The notes under the pieces were generated by a model. It was not told where the DNA came from, did no database searches, and was given only the letters and a program-made list of their open reading frames with translations. A program made the position numbers and the translations under genes. From Peptococcaceae bacterium (lineage in GTDB: Bacteria; Bacillota; Peptococcia; Peptococcales; Peptococcaceae), in the NCBI GenBank assembly GCA_019420345.1, contig JAHZHI010000026.1, positions 12,331 through 76,330 on the forward strand: a DNA stretch of 64,000 bases. Direction: 5' to 3'. Of this stretch, positions 23,033-30,888 are shown one piece after another (within the stretch, counting starts at the first letter, position 1; each line of letters begins with the position of its first letter).

Positions 23033-24330
23033 TGCACGTCAATCCTTTCGTGGTGAGAGAGTACGCGGCGCGATCTTTCCAGGTGAGAGAGTGAGCCGCA
23101 AATGATAAGTACGTCGTTTTCGCGAAGTGCGTTAAGACAAGTATGAACCGCTGTCTCAAAATCTTTCTCCAGCGTGATGTTTTCTGGCACAATAAATTGC
23201 GCAGCTGTTTCACGCAGCACTGCTGGATCGGCGGATCGTTCGTTGTCGATGGTTGTTAATGTGAGATGACCGCAGACTGGCGCAATGGCTTTGAGGATGC
23301 CGCTGGCGTCTTTGTCTTTGAAGATATGCATGAGAAAATGCACCGATTGACCAGGAAACCAAGTTTGTACTGTTTCCGCCAATGCGGCGGCTGCCTGTGG
23401 ATTGTGTGCGCCATCTAAAACGATGACGGGCTTTTTGCAGACCACTTCAAAGCGACCAGGCCAGCGGACATTGTCTAGGGCTTCTTGAACGGTAGGGACC
23501 GGCAAATGCCAGCCTTCACTGCGCAGTGCCTGTACGGTTTCCATGATAAGTGCAAAGTTGCGCACTTGATGAATGCCAATCAGTGGATAATGATAAAGGA
23601 TGCCATCGAAGAGGATGCTTTGACCGTCGAGGTCGCGCGCGACGACTTGGCATTTTTGAAGGGAGGAAAAATGCCAAGAGGCATGATGCGCCATAGCTGT
23701 GTCAGCAATGACAGTGTTGATTGCGGTGCCGTTGTCATAAGCAACTACAGGAACGCCTTCTTTGATGATGCCGGCTTTTTCAGCGGCGATGGCTTCTGGT
23801 GTGTCGCCAAGAAATTGCATGTGGTCCATGCCGATGGCGGTGAAGACCACCATCTGAGGCTTTTCTACCACGTTGGTGGCATCCAGTCGGCCGCCAAGAC
23901 CGGTTTCCTGGACCATGACTTCTGCCTGGCAAGCGATGGCAATCAAGTAAGCAATGGCCAGCTCCATTTCAAAAATGGTGGGATGAGGATGCCCGGCGGC
24001 AACGATGGATAGGCAAGCTGTTTCTACTTTTTCGAAAGCGGTCGTGAACACCGTTTCATCTGCTGGTACGCCGCCGACGCGGAAGCGATCAAGGTAGGTG
24101 CTTACTTCCGGCGAGGTATAGGTAGCAGTGTGGTAGCCGCAGGCTTCTAATATGGCGGCCAGTGTTGTTACTGTGGACCCTTTGCCATTGGTGCCGGCGA
24201 CATGGATCACCTTGAGCTGCCTTTCAGGGCGCCCAAGAGCCTCCATAAGCCTCGTGATGCCGTCGAGTCCATAGACAGAACCGAGTGAAGCATACTTCTC
24301 GAGTGTCTGTTTTGCTTCTTCGTAGGTCAT
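23026..24330 (-). CDS. folC: bifunctional folylpolyglutamate / dihydrofolate synthase
   Basis: A 434-residue Mur-ligase-family enzyme that ligates glutamate to dihydropteroate and extends polyglutamate tails. The ATP loop HVAGTNGKGS is at 43-52, followed by TYTSPEVSTYLDRF. A carbamylated-Lys/Mg region lies in EKAGIIK, and the C-terminal domain contains LDGAHNPQAA. The ATG at 24330 is chosen because GGAGGAAATT precedes it; an in-frame extension upstream runs through the leader terminator. It is the first gene of the folC-folE-HD-folP-folBK operon, so the last pathway enzyme is encoded first. Confidence 0.95.
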   Translation of the reverse strand: MTYEEAKQTLEKYASLGSVYGLDGITRLMEALGRPERQLKVIHVAGTNGKGSTVTTLAAILEACGYHTATYTSPEVSTYLDRFRVGGVPADETVFTTAFEKVETACLSIVAAGHPHPTIFEMELAIAYLIAIACQAEVMVQETGLGGRLDATNVVEKPQMVVFTAIGMDHMQFLGDTPEAIAAEKAGIIKEGVPVVAYDNGTAINTVIADTAMAHHASWHFSSLQKCQVVARDLDGQSILFDGILYHYPLIGIHQVRNFALIMETVQALRSEGWHLPVPTVQEALDNVRWPGRFEVVCKKPVIVLDGAHNPQAAAALAETVQTWFPGQSVHFLMHIFKDKDASGILKAIAPVCGHLTLTTIDNERSADPAVLRETAAQFIVPENITLEKDFETAVHTCLNALRENDVLIICGSLSHLERSRRVLSHHERIDVQW

Positions 24331-24342
24331 AATTTCCTCCAT

Positions 24343-24370
24343 AAAAAAACACTTCCTTATGAGGAAGTGT
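24343..24370 (-). terminator. leader terminator immediately before folC
   Basis: On the minus strand, ACACTTCC (24363-24370) pairs with GGAAGTGT (24349-24356), then seven T (24343-24349). It ends 12 bp before the folC ATG, within the leader rather than after a gene, the position of a transcription attenuator. Confidence 0.85.
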
Positions 24371-24460
24371 AGAATGATCATGGGAGCGTCCGGTGTATCG
24401 CAGACATGAGCGCCTTTCGTTCAACAGCACTCCCTCATCTGTTGACACTTATCCAAAATG
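24371..24460 (-). promoter_or_regulatory. structured folate-operon leader, candidate attenuator RNA
   Basis: On the minus strand, CAACAG/CTGTTG (24440-24445 and 24423-24428) close a hairpin. Its loop GGGAGTG (24429-24435) can pair with CGCTCCC (24382-24388), forming a pseudoknot. Further upstream AAGTGT can pair with ACACTT of the terminator's first arm as an antiterminator. This layout suggests a ligand-sensing leader. I cannot match it to the THF or T-box consensus. Confidence 0.45.
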
Positions 24461-24511
24461 GAACGCACAGGGACTAAGATCATGGATATAATATTCCCGC
24501 GCATGCAGACC

Positions 24512-24540
24512 TTGTCTTATTGTCGTTGGCGTGGGATAAT
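24512..24540 (+). promoter_or_regulatory. promoter of the 45-codon ORF
   Basis: TTGTCT (24512-24517), 17-bp spacer, GATAAT (24535-24540), 35 bp before the start codon. Confidence 0.6.
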
Positions 24541-24575
24541 AAGTTAAAAGATTGTTAAAGAAAGGAGGCGTTACC

Positions 24576-24713
24576 ATGAGCGAAAAGGAACCGCAGAGAG
24601 AAGATTGCCAGGAAACATCCTGTAAAGATGATCTTCTGCAAGGGCTGATGACATTGTTCGCGCAGGCTGATGCCGCTGAAGAAGCGGACGATACAGCCTC
24701 CCATAAAAATTGA
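24576..24713 (+). CDS. small acidic hypothetical protein (45 aa)
   Basis: A 45-codon ORF from ATG at 24576 to TGA at 24713, with a near-perfect AAAGGAGG ribosome-binding site 7 nt upstream and a promoter at 24512-24540. The product is strongly acidic, has a Cys-x4-Cys pair (DCQETSC) and a central hydrophobic helix-like stretch (LLQGLMTLFAQA). No family is recognised. It is divergent from the folate operon. The regulatory signals make real expression likely; the function is unknown. Confidence 0.6.
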   Translation: MSEKEPQREDCQETSCKDDLLQGLMTLFAQADAAEEADDTASHKN

Positions 24714-24933
24714 GCAATTATAGTATAACACTTTTTTCATGTCCATAAAAGATAATTTTTACTTATAATTATATTTTGGTCATAACACGACTGAAAGTGT
24801 ACCCTTGGTGTGGCTGAAAAGCACCCGAACTTTCAAAAAATAACGTTAATTGCCAGAATCTTCCAGAATAGAACAGCGAAAACAACTGTGCTATAATAAT
24901 AATAGAATATATATATAAATGGCGGGTGATCAT

Positions 24934-25842
24934 GTGACGATCCAGCAATTAAAATATATCGTTTCCGTTGTGGAAAATGGCACTATTACAGAAGCAGCTA
25001 AAAAGCTGTATATTTCGCAGCCAAGTTTATCAAATGCCATCAAAGACATAGAAGAAGAGGTGGGAATCACCATCTTCATTCGTAGTCGTGCCGGCATTGT
25101 TGTAACGCCGGAAGGGATGGAGTTTGTTGGTTATGCGCGGCAGGTGCTGCGTCAAATGGAATTGTTAGAGGACAAATACATTTCACATACACCGGGCAAG
25201 ATTCGTTTTGGCGTGTCTTCGCCGCAGTATGTCTTCTCGACCAATGCGTTTGTGGACATTGTCGAAGAATTCGGCAAAGAACGCTTTGAATTCATTCTTC
25301 ACGAAACCACTGTTCATCAGATTTTAGATGATGTCAAGAATCGATTTAGCGATCTGGGGATCATCTATGTAAGCCGTGAAAATGAACAGGCCATGCGCAA
25401 AACATTAGAGGAAAACAAACTATCATTTTATGAGTTGTTTACCGTGAAACCACAGGTGTTTGTTCGCGCATCACATCCATTGGCAGAGCAAAGCTGTGTA
25501 CAGCTTGAGGAGCTTCAGCATTATCCCCGAATTAACTTTATGCAGGGCAAAGAAGACCATGCTCATTTTTCTGATGAGCTATACGGAGATCTTTCCGATG
25601 ATAAGAGCATACGAATTACAGATACAGGGAGTTTGGTGAATCTTCTTTTGGGAACAGATGCGTATACCATTTCCAATGGTTTCTTCCCGCGTTATTTACA
25701 GGGGACGAAGATTGTTGGCATCCCTTTGGCAGAAGATGAAGTGATGAGCATTGGCTATATCTTAAGCGAAAAACAGGAATTATCGGAATTGGGTCGTGTG
25801 TATATCGAAAAATTAAAACAATATGGTGAATCAAACGCTTAG
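24934..25842 (+). CDS. LysR-family transcriptional regulator
   Basis: A 302-residue LysR regulator (from GTG 24934). The N-terminal winged helix-turn-helix is typical (TIQQLKYIVSVVENGTITEAAKKLYISQPSLSNAIKDIEEEVG) and is followed by a periplasmic-binding-protein-like effector domain (KIRFGVSSPQYVF onward). The GTG start is preferred because GGCGGGTG lies just upstream and the protein then begins at the usual MTIQQL position; an ATG at 24919 would add five residues. No structural target gene is adjacent, since the downstream tyrS converges. Ligand and regulon are unknown. A TATAAT at 24892-24897 is the likely -10. Confidence 0.9.
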   Translation: MTIQQLKYIVSVVENGTITEAAKKLYISQPSLSNAIKDIEEEVGITIFIRSRAGIVVTPEGMEFVGYARQVLRQMELLEDKYISHTPGKIRFGVSSPQYVFSTNAFVDIVEEFGKERFEFILHETTVHQILDDVKNRFSDLGIIYVSRENEQAMRKTLEENKLSFYELFTVKPQVFVRASHPLAEQSCVQLEELQHYPRINFMQGKEDHAHFSDELYGDLSDDKSIRITDTGSLVNLLLGTDAYTISNGFFPRYLQGTKIVGIPLAEDEVMSIGYILSEKQELSELGRVYIEKLKQYGESNA

Positions 25843-25849
25843 TGATAAA

Positions 25850-25878
25850 AAGGAAGCCGGGAAGGCTTTCTTTTTTTG
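25850..25878 (+). terminator. terminator after LysR gene
   Basis: GAAGCC/GGCTTT stem around GGGAA, followed by TTTTTTT, just downstream of the LysR stop. Confidence 0.75.
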
Positions 25879-25881
25879 CAA

Positions 25882-25933
25882 AAAAACAGTGGCAGACAGA
25901 TGATGGCACGTCATACTGTCTGCCACTGTTTTT
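25882..25933. terminator. bidirectional terminator between LysR and tyrS
   Basis: An 18-bp perfect stem (25882-25899 with 25916-25933), flanked by A and T runs, mainly serving tyrS on the minus strand. Confidence 0.88.
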
Positions 25934-25946
25934 CATAGCAATACGC

Positions 25947-27179
25947 TTATTGTAATTCGATAAGATGGAATTTCTTTTTACCTTTGCGAATCTTTAATTG
26001 ACCATCAGCAAAATCGTTCTTGGTGACATTGTAGTGAACGTCACTGACAGCAACATCGTTTAAGGACACCCCGCCCTGTTCAACGAGGCGGCGTCCTTCG
26101 CTTGTGGTCGAAGTCAGGCCGACTTGTTTGAGAAGATTGAGCAAGCCAATGCCGTCACCATCAAAGTCAGATGCAGCCATTTGCGTGGTAGGAATGGACC
26201 CTTCCTGACCGCCGCCGGCAAAGAGGGCACGTGCAGCTTTTTGTGCTTCTTCGGCAGCTTCAGTGCCATGAACGTTTTTGGTTACTTCGAAAGCGAGCAC
26301 TTCTTTGGCTTTATTGATTTCTGCGCCTTCCAAATTGGAAAGACGATCCACTTCTTCCATAGGCAGGAACGTGAGCAGAGAGAGGCAGTTGCGCACATCT
26401 TTATCATCAACGTTGCGCCAGTATTGGTAGAAATCATATGGCTTCATTTTATCAGCATCAAGCCAAACGGCACCGTTGGCGGTTTTGCCCATCTTCTTGC
26501 CTTCGCTGTTGGTGAGCAGCTTGAAGGTGAGGCCATAGGCTTCGCCCTGATCGGCGCGGCGAATCAGTTCAACACCGCCGATGATGTTGCTCCACTGGTC
26601 GTTGCCGCCAAATTCAAGCTTGCAGTTGTAATTGCGGTACAAATGCAGAAAATCGTAAGACTGCATAATCATGTAGTTAAATTCCAGGAATGTCAAGCCT
26701 TGTTCCATGCGGGATTTATAGCATTCTGCATTGATCATGCGATTGACTGAAAAATAGGCGCCATAATCACGCAAAAATTCGATGTAGTTGAGTTTGCGCA
26801 GCCAGTCGGCATTGTTCAGTAACAATGCTTTGCCATCGGAAAAATCAATAAAACGTTCCGCTTGCTTTTTGAAGTGATTGACATTGTCATCGATCTGATC
26901 AATGGTCATCACGCGGCGCATATCGCTGCGCCCGGATGGATCGCCGATCATACCAGTGCCGCCGCCAGCGAGGAAGATCGGACGATGACCATGCTGCTGC
27001 ATATGCTGCATAACCATGAACTGGATATAATGACCGACATGCAGACTGTCAGCAGTTGGGTCAAAACCAATATAAAAGGTGACCTTCTCTTTGCCAAGAA
27101 GCTCACGAATTTCATCAGGGTGGGTAGCTTGTTCAATGTAGCCGCGTTCTGTCAGCACATCGTAAACGTTTCGTTCCAT
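25947..27179 (-). CDS. tyrS: tyrosyl-tRNA synthetase
   Basis: A 410-residue class I aminoacyl-tRNA synthetase. The HIGH-equivalent HVGH is at 47-50 and the KMSKS-equivalent KMGKT at 229-233. The tyrosine pocket includes YIGFDPTADSLH and GGNDQWSNI. A C-terminal S4 RNA-binding domain ends the protein (GRRLVEQGGVSLNDVAV). Length fits the bacterial TyrRS type without the long insertion. A GGAGGTAT site precedes the ATG. Only about 70 bp lie before the gene, and no T-box leader is visible there, unlike many Bacillota tyrS genes. Confidence 0.97.
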   Translation of the reverse strand: MERNVYDVLTERGYIEQATHPDEIRELLGKEKVTFYIGFDPTADSLHVGHYIQFMVMQHMQQHGHRPIFLAGGGTGMIGDPSGRSDMRRVMTIDQIDDNVNHFKKQAERFIDFSDGKALLLNNADWLRKLNYIEFLRDYGAYFSVNRMINAECYKSRMEQGLTFLEFNYMIMQSYDFLHLYRNYNCKLEFGGNDQWSNIIGGVELIRRADQGEAYGLTFKLLTNSEGKKMGKTANGAVWLDADKMKPYDFYQYWRNVDDKDVRNCLSLLTFLPMEEVDRLSNLEGAEINKAKEVLAFEVTKNVHGTEAAEEAQKAARALFAGGGQEGSIPTTQMAASDFDGDGIGLLNLLKQVGLTSTTSEGRRLVEQGGVSLNDVAVSDVHYNVTKNDFADGQLKIRKGKKKFHLIELQ

Positions 27180-27250
27180 TATATTCTGATACCTCCAAAA
27201 TAGTCATAGTGCTTCTATCACTATAACGAAAAATGGCGCATAAAGCAAAT

Positions 27251-27281
27251 AAAAAAACACCTCGGATAATCTCCGAGGTGT
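27251..27281 (-). terminator. terminator after the flavodiiron gene
   Basis: On the minus strand, ACACCTCGGA (27272-27281) pairs with TCCGAGGTGT (27257-27266), loop 5 nt, followed by seven T. Confidence 0.92.
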
Positions 27282-27292
27282 CAGAAAGCAGC

Positions 27293-28477
27293 TTACTTGT
27301 TGATGGTTTCAGCGATTTGATCAGCGAGGGTATCAAGCTGAGCATAGATTTCATCAGTTGGGGTGAACTGAGAACGAACGCTTTCACCAACTTGCTTCAT
27401 CTTGATGCTGTTGCAGCGGTCGTTGAGCTGTGCGCAAGCTTCGCCGCTCCAGCCAAAGCAGCCGAGGGTAGCGTATGGACGGCCTGCAGCGGAGACTGCG
27501 TCAATGCAGCTGATGACATCAAGAACTGGCTTCAGAGCTGCACGGTTCAGGGTAGGGGAACCGAATACGAGGCAGTCGTCTTCGAGATGTGCAGCGATCT
27601 CTGCAGCATCGGTCTTGATGATATCAAAAGCAGAAACAACGATGCCTTTTGCGCTGAGTTTGTCAGCCAAATACTGGCACATTTGTCTGGTATAGCCATA
27701 AGCGGATACATAGTAGATGGCAACCGTTTTATCGGTCTTTTCTTCAGGGGTTGCCCACTTGCGATAGGTATCCATTGCAACTTTAATATCGTCACCGGCA
27801 ATCATTGGACCGTGGCTTGGGCAAACCAGTGCGATGTCAAGATCTTTGATGCGGTCGAGAGCGCGCAGTACGAATTTGGCAAATGGCCCCATGATAGCAT
27901 CATAGTAAACTTTGAATTCTTTTTCGTACAGGTCTTTCTTATAAGCTTTGTGCACATACATGGTTGGTTCAGCATAATGTGCGCCGAGGAAGTCGCAGCT
28001 GAAGAGAATTTTGTCTTCAGCAAGGTAGGTCATCATGGTATCTGGCCAGTGGATGTTAGGGCTGACGCAGAACGTCAAAGTCTTGCCGCCAAGTTCGAGG
28101 GTGTCACCATCTTTGACAGCAACACGATTGAATGGCATACGAACGATGTTGTCGAGGTTTTTCAGGCAAGCTGCAGTGCCGTAAACAACGATATCAGGGT
28201 TGTGTTCGATGACCAGGCGGATGGCACCAGAGTGGTCTGGCTCGGTATGGTTGACAACCATGTAGTCAATGTTTTTGAAGTCAGTGATGGCTTCAACATT
28301 TTCTACAAAAAGATTTTCGAAACCTTTGTGGGCGCCATCGATCAATGCGGTTTTTTCAGAACCTTGAACGAGGTAAGAGTTGTAAGTGGTACCGTATTCG
28401 GTAGCCATGATGATGTCGAACACACGCAGTGTAGGGTTGGAAACACCGACATAATAAACGTTGTCAGCGATTTTCAT
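27293..28477 (-). CDS. fprA: A-type flavodiiron protein (O2/NO reductase)
   Basis: A 394-residue two-domain protein. The N-terminal metallo-beta-lactamase domain binds the diiron centre; the ligand series His77-x-Glu79-x-Asp81-His82 (NHTEPDHSG) is complete, with further ligands in SPNIHWPD, FSCDFLGAH and CPSHGP. The C-terminal flavodoxin domain starts near 252 (AIYYVSAYGYTRQ) and binds FMN. Such enzymes reduce O2 to water or NO to N2O with electrons from rubredoxin or F420H2, a defence of strict anaerobes. No fused rubredoxin or flavin-reductase domain is present, so an external donor is needed. AGGAGAGA precedes the ATG. It is a single-gene transcript between a promoter at 28534-28561 and the terminator. 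Confidence 0.93.
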   Translation of the reverse strand: MKIADNVYYVGVSNPTLRVFDIIMATEYGTTYNSYLVQGSEKTALIDGAHKGFENLFVENVEAITDFKNIDYMVVNHTEPDHSGAIRLVIEHNPDIVVYGTAACLKNLDNIVRMPFNRVAVKDGDTLELGGKTLTFCVSPNIHWPDTMMTYLAEDKILFSCDFLGAHYAEPTMYVHKAYKKDLYEKEFKVYYDAIMGPFAKFVLRALDRIKDLDIALVCPSHGPMIAGDDIKVAMDTYRKWATPEEKTDKTVAIYYVSAYGYTRQMCQYLADKLSAKGIVVSAFDIIKTDAAEIAAHLEDDCLVFGSPTLNRAALKPVLDVISCIDAVSAAGRPYATLGCFGWSGEACAQLNDRCNSIKMKQVGESVRSQFTPTDEIYAQLDTLADQIAETINK

Positions 28478-28533
28478 GAAATGATCTCTCCTTTGGTAAT
28501 GGTCGTATATTATTTGCTTTTTCGCTATCCCTT

Positions 28534-28561
28534 ATTCTAACATAAAATGGTTGTATTTCAA
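28534..28561 (-). promoter_or_regulatory. promoter of the flavodiiron gene
   Basis: On the minus strand, TTGAAA (28556-28561), 16-bp spacer, TAGAAT (28534-28539). Confidence 0.65.
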
Positions 28562-28678
28562 CTGGTCAATGAGAGTTTGTAATTAAAATTATATATCTAT
28601 GACAGAAGTGGGCATTATTTAAGCGGATTTTAAATTGGAGTCTATAAATTTACTTTGTGCTTTTTTTATCAAAGATTC

Positions 28679-28707
28679 TTGCACAGAAGAAAAGCATTCG
28701 ATATGAT
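28679..28707 (+). promoter_or_regulatory. promoter of rex
   Basis: TTGCAC (28679-28684), 17-bp spacer, TATGAT (28702-28707). No TTGTGAA/TTCACAA-type Rex operator was seen nearby, so autoregulation is not supported. Confidence 0.6.
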
Positions 28708-28752
28708 TATAATAAGAGAATAAGATTTGATGTACTGGGGGTGAAGATGATC

Positions 28753-29391
28753 ATGAAAACAGAGAAGATTCCTGAAGCGACCATCACAAGATTGTCTTTG
28801 TATTCAAGATATCTGAGTAAAATGGAAAGACTGCATGTGCAGAAAGTATCTTCCGTTGAGATTGCTCAGGGGGTACAGGGAACGCCGGCACAGGTGCGCA
28901 AAGATTTGGCGTACTTTGGTGATTTTGGCATGCGTGGCGTTGGTTACAATGTGACAAGCCTCAATAATATTATTAAGGAAATTCTTGGTTTGGATCGTCA
29001 ATGGCGGATGATCCTGATTGGCGCAGGGAACCTTGGCAGTGCTTTGACGCATTATGCTGGTTTTGAAAAAAGAGGGTTTAAGATCTCAGCGGCATTTGAT
29101 AATGATGTCAATAAAATCGGTATGACACTTAATGGTTTGCCAATTTTGCCAATCACAAAATTGGTCGAATATATTGATGAAAATGATGTGGATATTGCTG
29201 TGCTGGCTGTGCCAGAATCCTCTGCCCAGGATGTAGCGGATATCCTTTGCGGGACAAAGATCAAAGGGATCATGAATTTTTCCCCGTCGTCGTTGGTGCC
29301 ATGCGAAAATATTGAGATTCGCCAGGTGGATCTGGCAGTGAGCTTAGAAGCACTGAGTTATCGCATTAAAAGTAAATATGAAGATGATTAA
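28753..29391 (+). CDS. rex: redox-sensing transcriptional repressor Rex
   Basis: A 212-residue Rex protein. The N-terminal winged helix (EATITRLSLYSRYL, with TPAQVRKDLAYFG as recognition helix) binds DNA. The Rossmann domain has the dinucleotide loop GAGNLG at 90-95 and the C-terminal swapped helix. Rex senses the NADH/NAD+ ratio and represses fermentation and respiration genes when NADH is low. GGGGGTG at 28737-28743 is 9 nt from the ATG at 28753 but only 3 nt from an in-frame ATG at 28747, so the former is chosen; this gives the usual family length. The gene is divergent from fprA, a plausible redox-linked neighbour. Confidence 0.95.
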   Translation: MKTEKIPEATITRLSLYSRYLSKMERLHVQKVSSVEIAQGVQGTPAQVRKDLAYFGDFGMRGVGYNVTSLNNIIKEILGLDRQWRMILIGAGNLGSALTHYAGFEKRGFKISAAFDNDVNKIGMTLNGLPILPITKLVEYIDENDVDIAVLAVPESSAQDVADILCGTKIKGIMNFSPSSLVPCENIEIRQVDLAVSLEALSYRIKSKYEDD

Positions 29392-29423
29392 AAGCCTTTG
29401 CCTCATCAAAGGCTTTTCTTTTT
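29390..29423 (+). terminator. terminator after rex
   Basis: An 11-bp stem, AAAAGCCTTTG (29390-29400) with 29407-29417, and a T-rich tail. Confidence 0.88.
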
Positions 29424-29453
29424 ATCAGGCAGAAGAACGTAGAGGTGTATAGT

Positions 29454-30026
29454 ATGGAAAGACCGCTTATTTTGGCTTCGACGTCGCCGCGGCGACGAAC
29501 ACTGCTGGCAGAGCTTGGCGTCACGTTTGAAATCATGGCTCCGACATTGAAGGAAGAATGTTTGAATAAGGATTTGCCATTGCCGCAGGCTTTAGAGGCG
29601 TTGGCGGCAGCCAAGGCACAGTCTGTTGCTGTGCAGAATCCGCAGGCGATGGTATTGGGTGCCGATACCATTGTTTGCAAGGACGGTGTTGTTTTAGGAA
29701 AACCGGCTGATGCACAGGAAGCTGCGCGCATGCTGCGCAATCTTTCTGGGGCGACGCACGAAGTGATCACTGCGGTGGCACTGTGTTGTGGAGAAACAAA
29801 GCGGCTGATGACCGATCATGCAGTCAGTCAGGTGCGTTTTCGCATATTAAGTGATGAAGAAATTCAGGCCTATATTGAAACCGGCGAGCCTTTCGATAAA
29901 GCTGGCGCCTATGGCATTCAAAGCGGCGGCGGAAAATTTGTTGAGGCGTTGGCCGGTGATTTCGATAATGTTGTTGGACTGCCAATGACATTGGTGCGTA
30001 AGATGTTGAATGCATGGAAGGAGTGA
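29454..30026 (+). CDS. maf: Maf-family nucleotide pyrophosphatase
   Basis: A 190-residue Maf/YhdE protein, a house-cleaning pyrophosphatase acting on dTTP/UTP and modified nucleotides. The start ILASTSPRRRTLL is the family signature, followed by the GADTIV metal/base motif and DKAGAYGIQ near the end. The ATG at 29454 follows AGAGGTG at 6 nt; an upstream in-frame GTG at 29445 is less likely. It is immediately upstream of radC, whose start codon lies 5 bp after the maf stop, a common Bacillota order (maf-radC-mreB), although mreBCD are absent here. Confidence 0.94.
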   Translation: MERPLILASTSPRRRTLLAELGVTFEIMAPTLKEECLNKDLPLPQALEALAAAKAQSVAVQNPQAMVLGADTIVCKDGVVLGKPADAQEAARMLRNLSGATHEVITAVALCCGETKRLMTDHAVSQVRFRILSDEEIQAYIETGEPFDKAGAYGIQSGGGKFVEALAGDFDNVVGLPMTLVRKMLNAWKE

Positions 30027-30031
30027 GTAGG

Positions 30032-30742
30032 ATGGATGGACCTCGACCTGAAACATTAAAGATTAAAGACCGACCGTTGGAAACGCAGCCTCGAGAAAAA
30101 TTGATGCATGAAGGGGCACGGCATCTGAGCGAAACCGAATTGTTGGCGATTTTGTTGCGCACGGGCACAGCGAAACGTGATGTATTGGAATTGGCTCAGG
30201 CGGTATTAGACGAAGCAGGTGGCTTAGAAGGGCTGCTGTGTCAGGATATGAAAGATCTCTGTGCCATCAATGGAATCGGGCAGACGAAGGCTTGTACATT
30301 GATGGCAACCATAGAAATTGGACGCCGCTTGGTACGAATGGGCAGCCGCAGAGAAACAGGTATCTGTGATTCTTTTGGCGCAGCCGCTGCATTGCGTGAG
30401 AATTTTCACAGTGATGAACAGGAATCTTTTCATGTGCTTTATTTGGACGCCAAAAATAAAATCATTGAGGTAAAAGAACTGTTTCGTGGTACCGTTGATA
30501 GAGCCAATGTGCACCCGAGGGATATTTTTCGCGAAGCAGTGCGCCATAACGCGGTTGGCTTGATTGTAGGTCATAATCACCCCAGCGGTGATTTGACACC
30601 GAGCCGGGATGATCTGCTGTTAACAAAACGTGTGCGTGAAGGCGCAGAACTTTTGGGATTGTCTTTTTTGGATCATATTATTTTGGGCAGTGTTCAGGGA
30701 GAATCGTATTTTAGCTTTAAAGATGCGGGCTATCTTGAGTAA
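30032..30742 (+). CDS. radC: RadC-family JAB/MPN metalloprotein
   Basis: A 236-residue protein with an N-terminal helix-hairpin-helix-like region (LCAINGIGQTKACTLMATIEI) and a C-terminal JAB1/MPN domain. The zinc ligand motif is intact in VGHNHPSGDLTPSRDD. The family was named for a DNA repair locus, but that role was withdrawn for E. coli; the activity in most bacteria is unknown. The ATG at 30032 has AAGGAGTGAG at about 8 nt; an earlier in-frame ATG at 30014 lies inside maf. It probably shares a transcript with maf. Confidence 0.93.
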   Translation: MDGPRPETLKIKDRPLETQPREKLMHEGARHLSETELLAILLRTGTAKRDVLELAQAVLDEAGGLEGLLCQDMKDLCAINGIGQTKACTLMATIEIGRRLVRMGSRRETGICDSFGAAAALRENFHSDEQESFHVLYLDAKNKIIEVKELFRGTVDRANVHPRDIFREAVRHNAVGLIVGHNHPSGDLTPSRDDLLLTKRVREGAELLGLSFLDHIILGSVQGESYFSFKDAGYLE

Positions 30743-30761
30743 CAATTTCATAAAATCATTT

Positions 30762-30817
30762 CCGCCAGGTGCTGTAATTTGTAAATGCTTTGTTGTTGCC
30801 CTGGCGGGTATTTTTTT
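30762..30817 (+). terminator. terminator after radC
   Basis: CCGCCAGG (30762-30769) pairs with CCTGGCGG (30800-30807) across a 30-nt loop, followed by TATTTTTTT. The TTGCCC -35 of the next gene (30796-30801, with TACAAT at 30820-30825) overlaps the second arm. Confidence 0.7.
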
Positions 30818-30888
30818 GCTACAATCGTTCGCGGTGAAAAAACGGCGGACGTTTTTTCAGGTTTATCTTAAAAAGAAAAGAGGATTTT

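Noticed and set aside
24371..24460. Tetrahydrofolate riboswitch before folC
   Set aside because: The gene context fits, but the THF-I landmarks (GAGUAG, CGUUAAGUG, GCAUCCGCUC) are absent, so it is reported only as a leader of unknown class.
27180..27250. T-box leader before tyrS
   Set aside because: The gap is about 70 bp, too short, and has no AGGGTGGNACCGCG element.
27233..28540. 435-codon plus-strand ORF opposite the flavodiiron gene
   Set aside because: It is an antisense shadow of a well-supported gene, with no family motif or ribosome-binding site.
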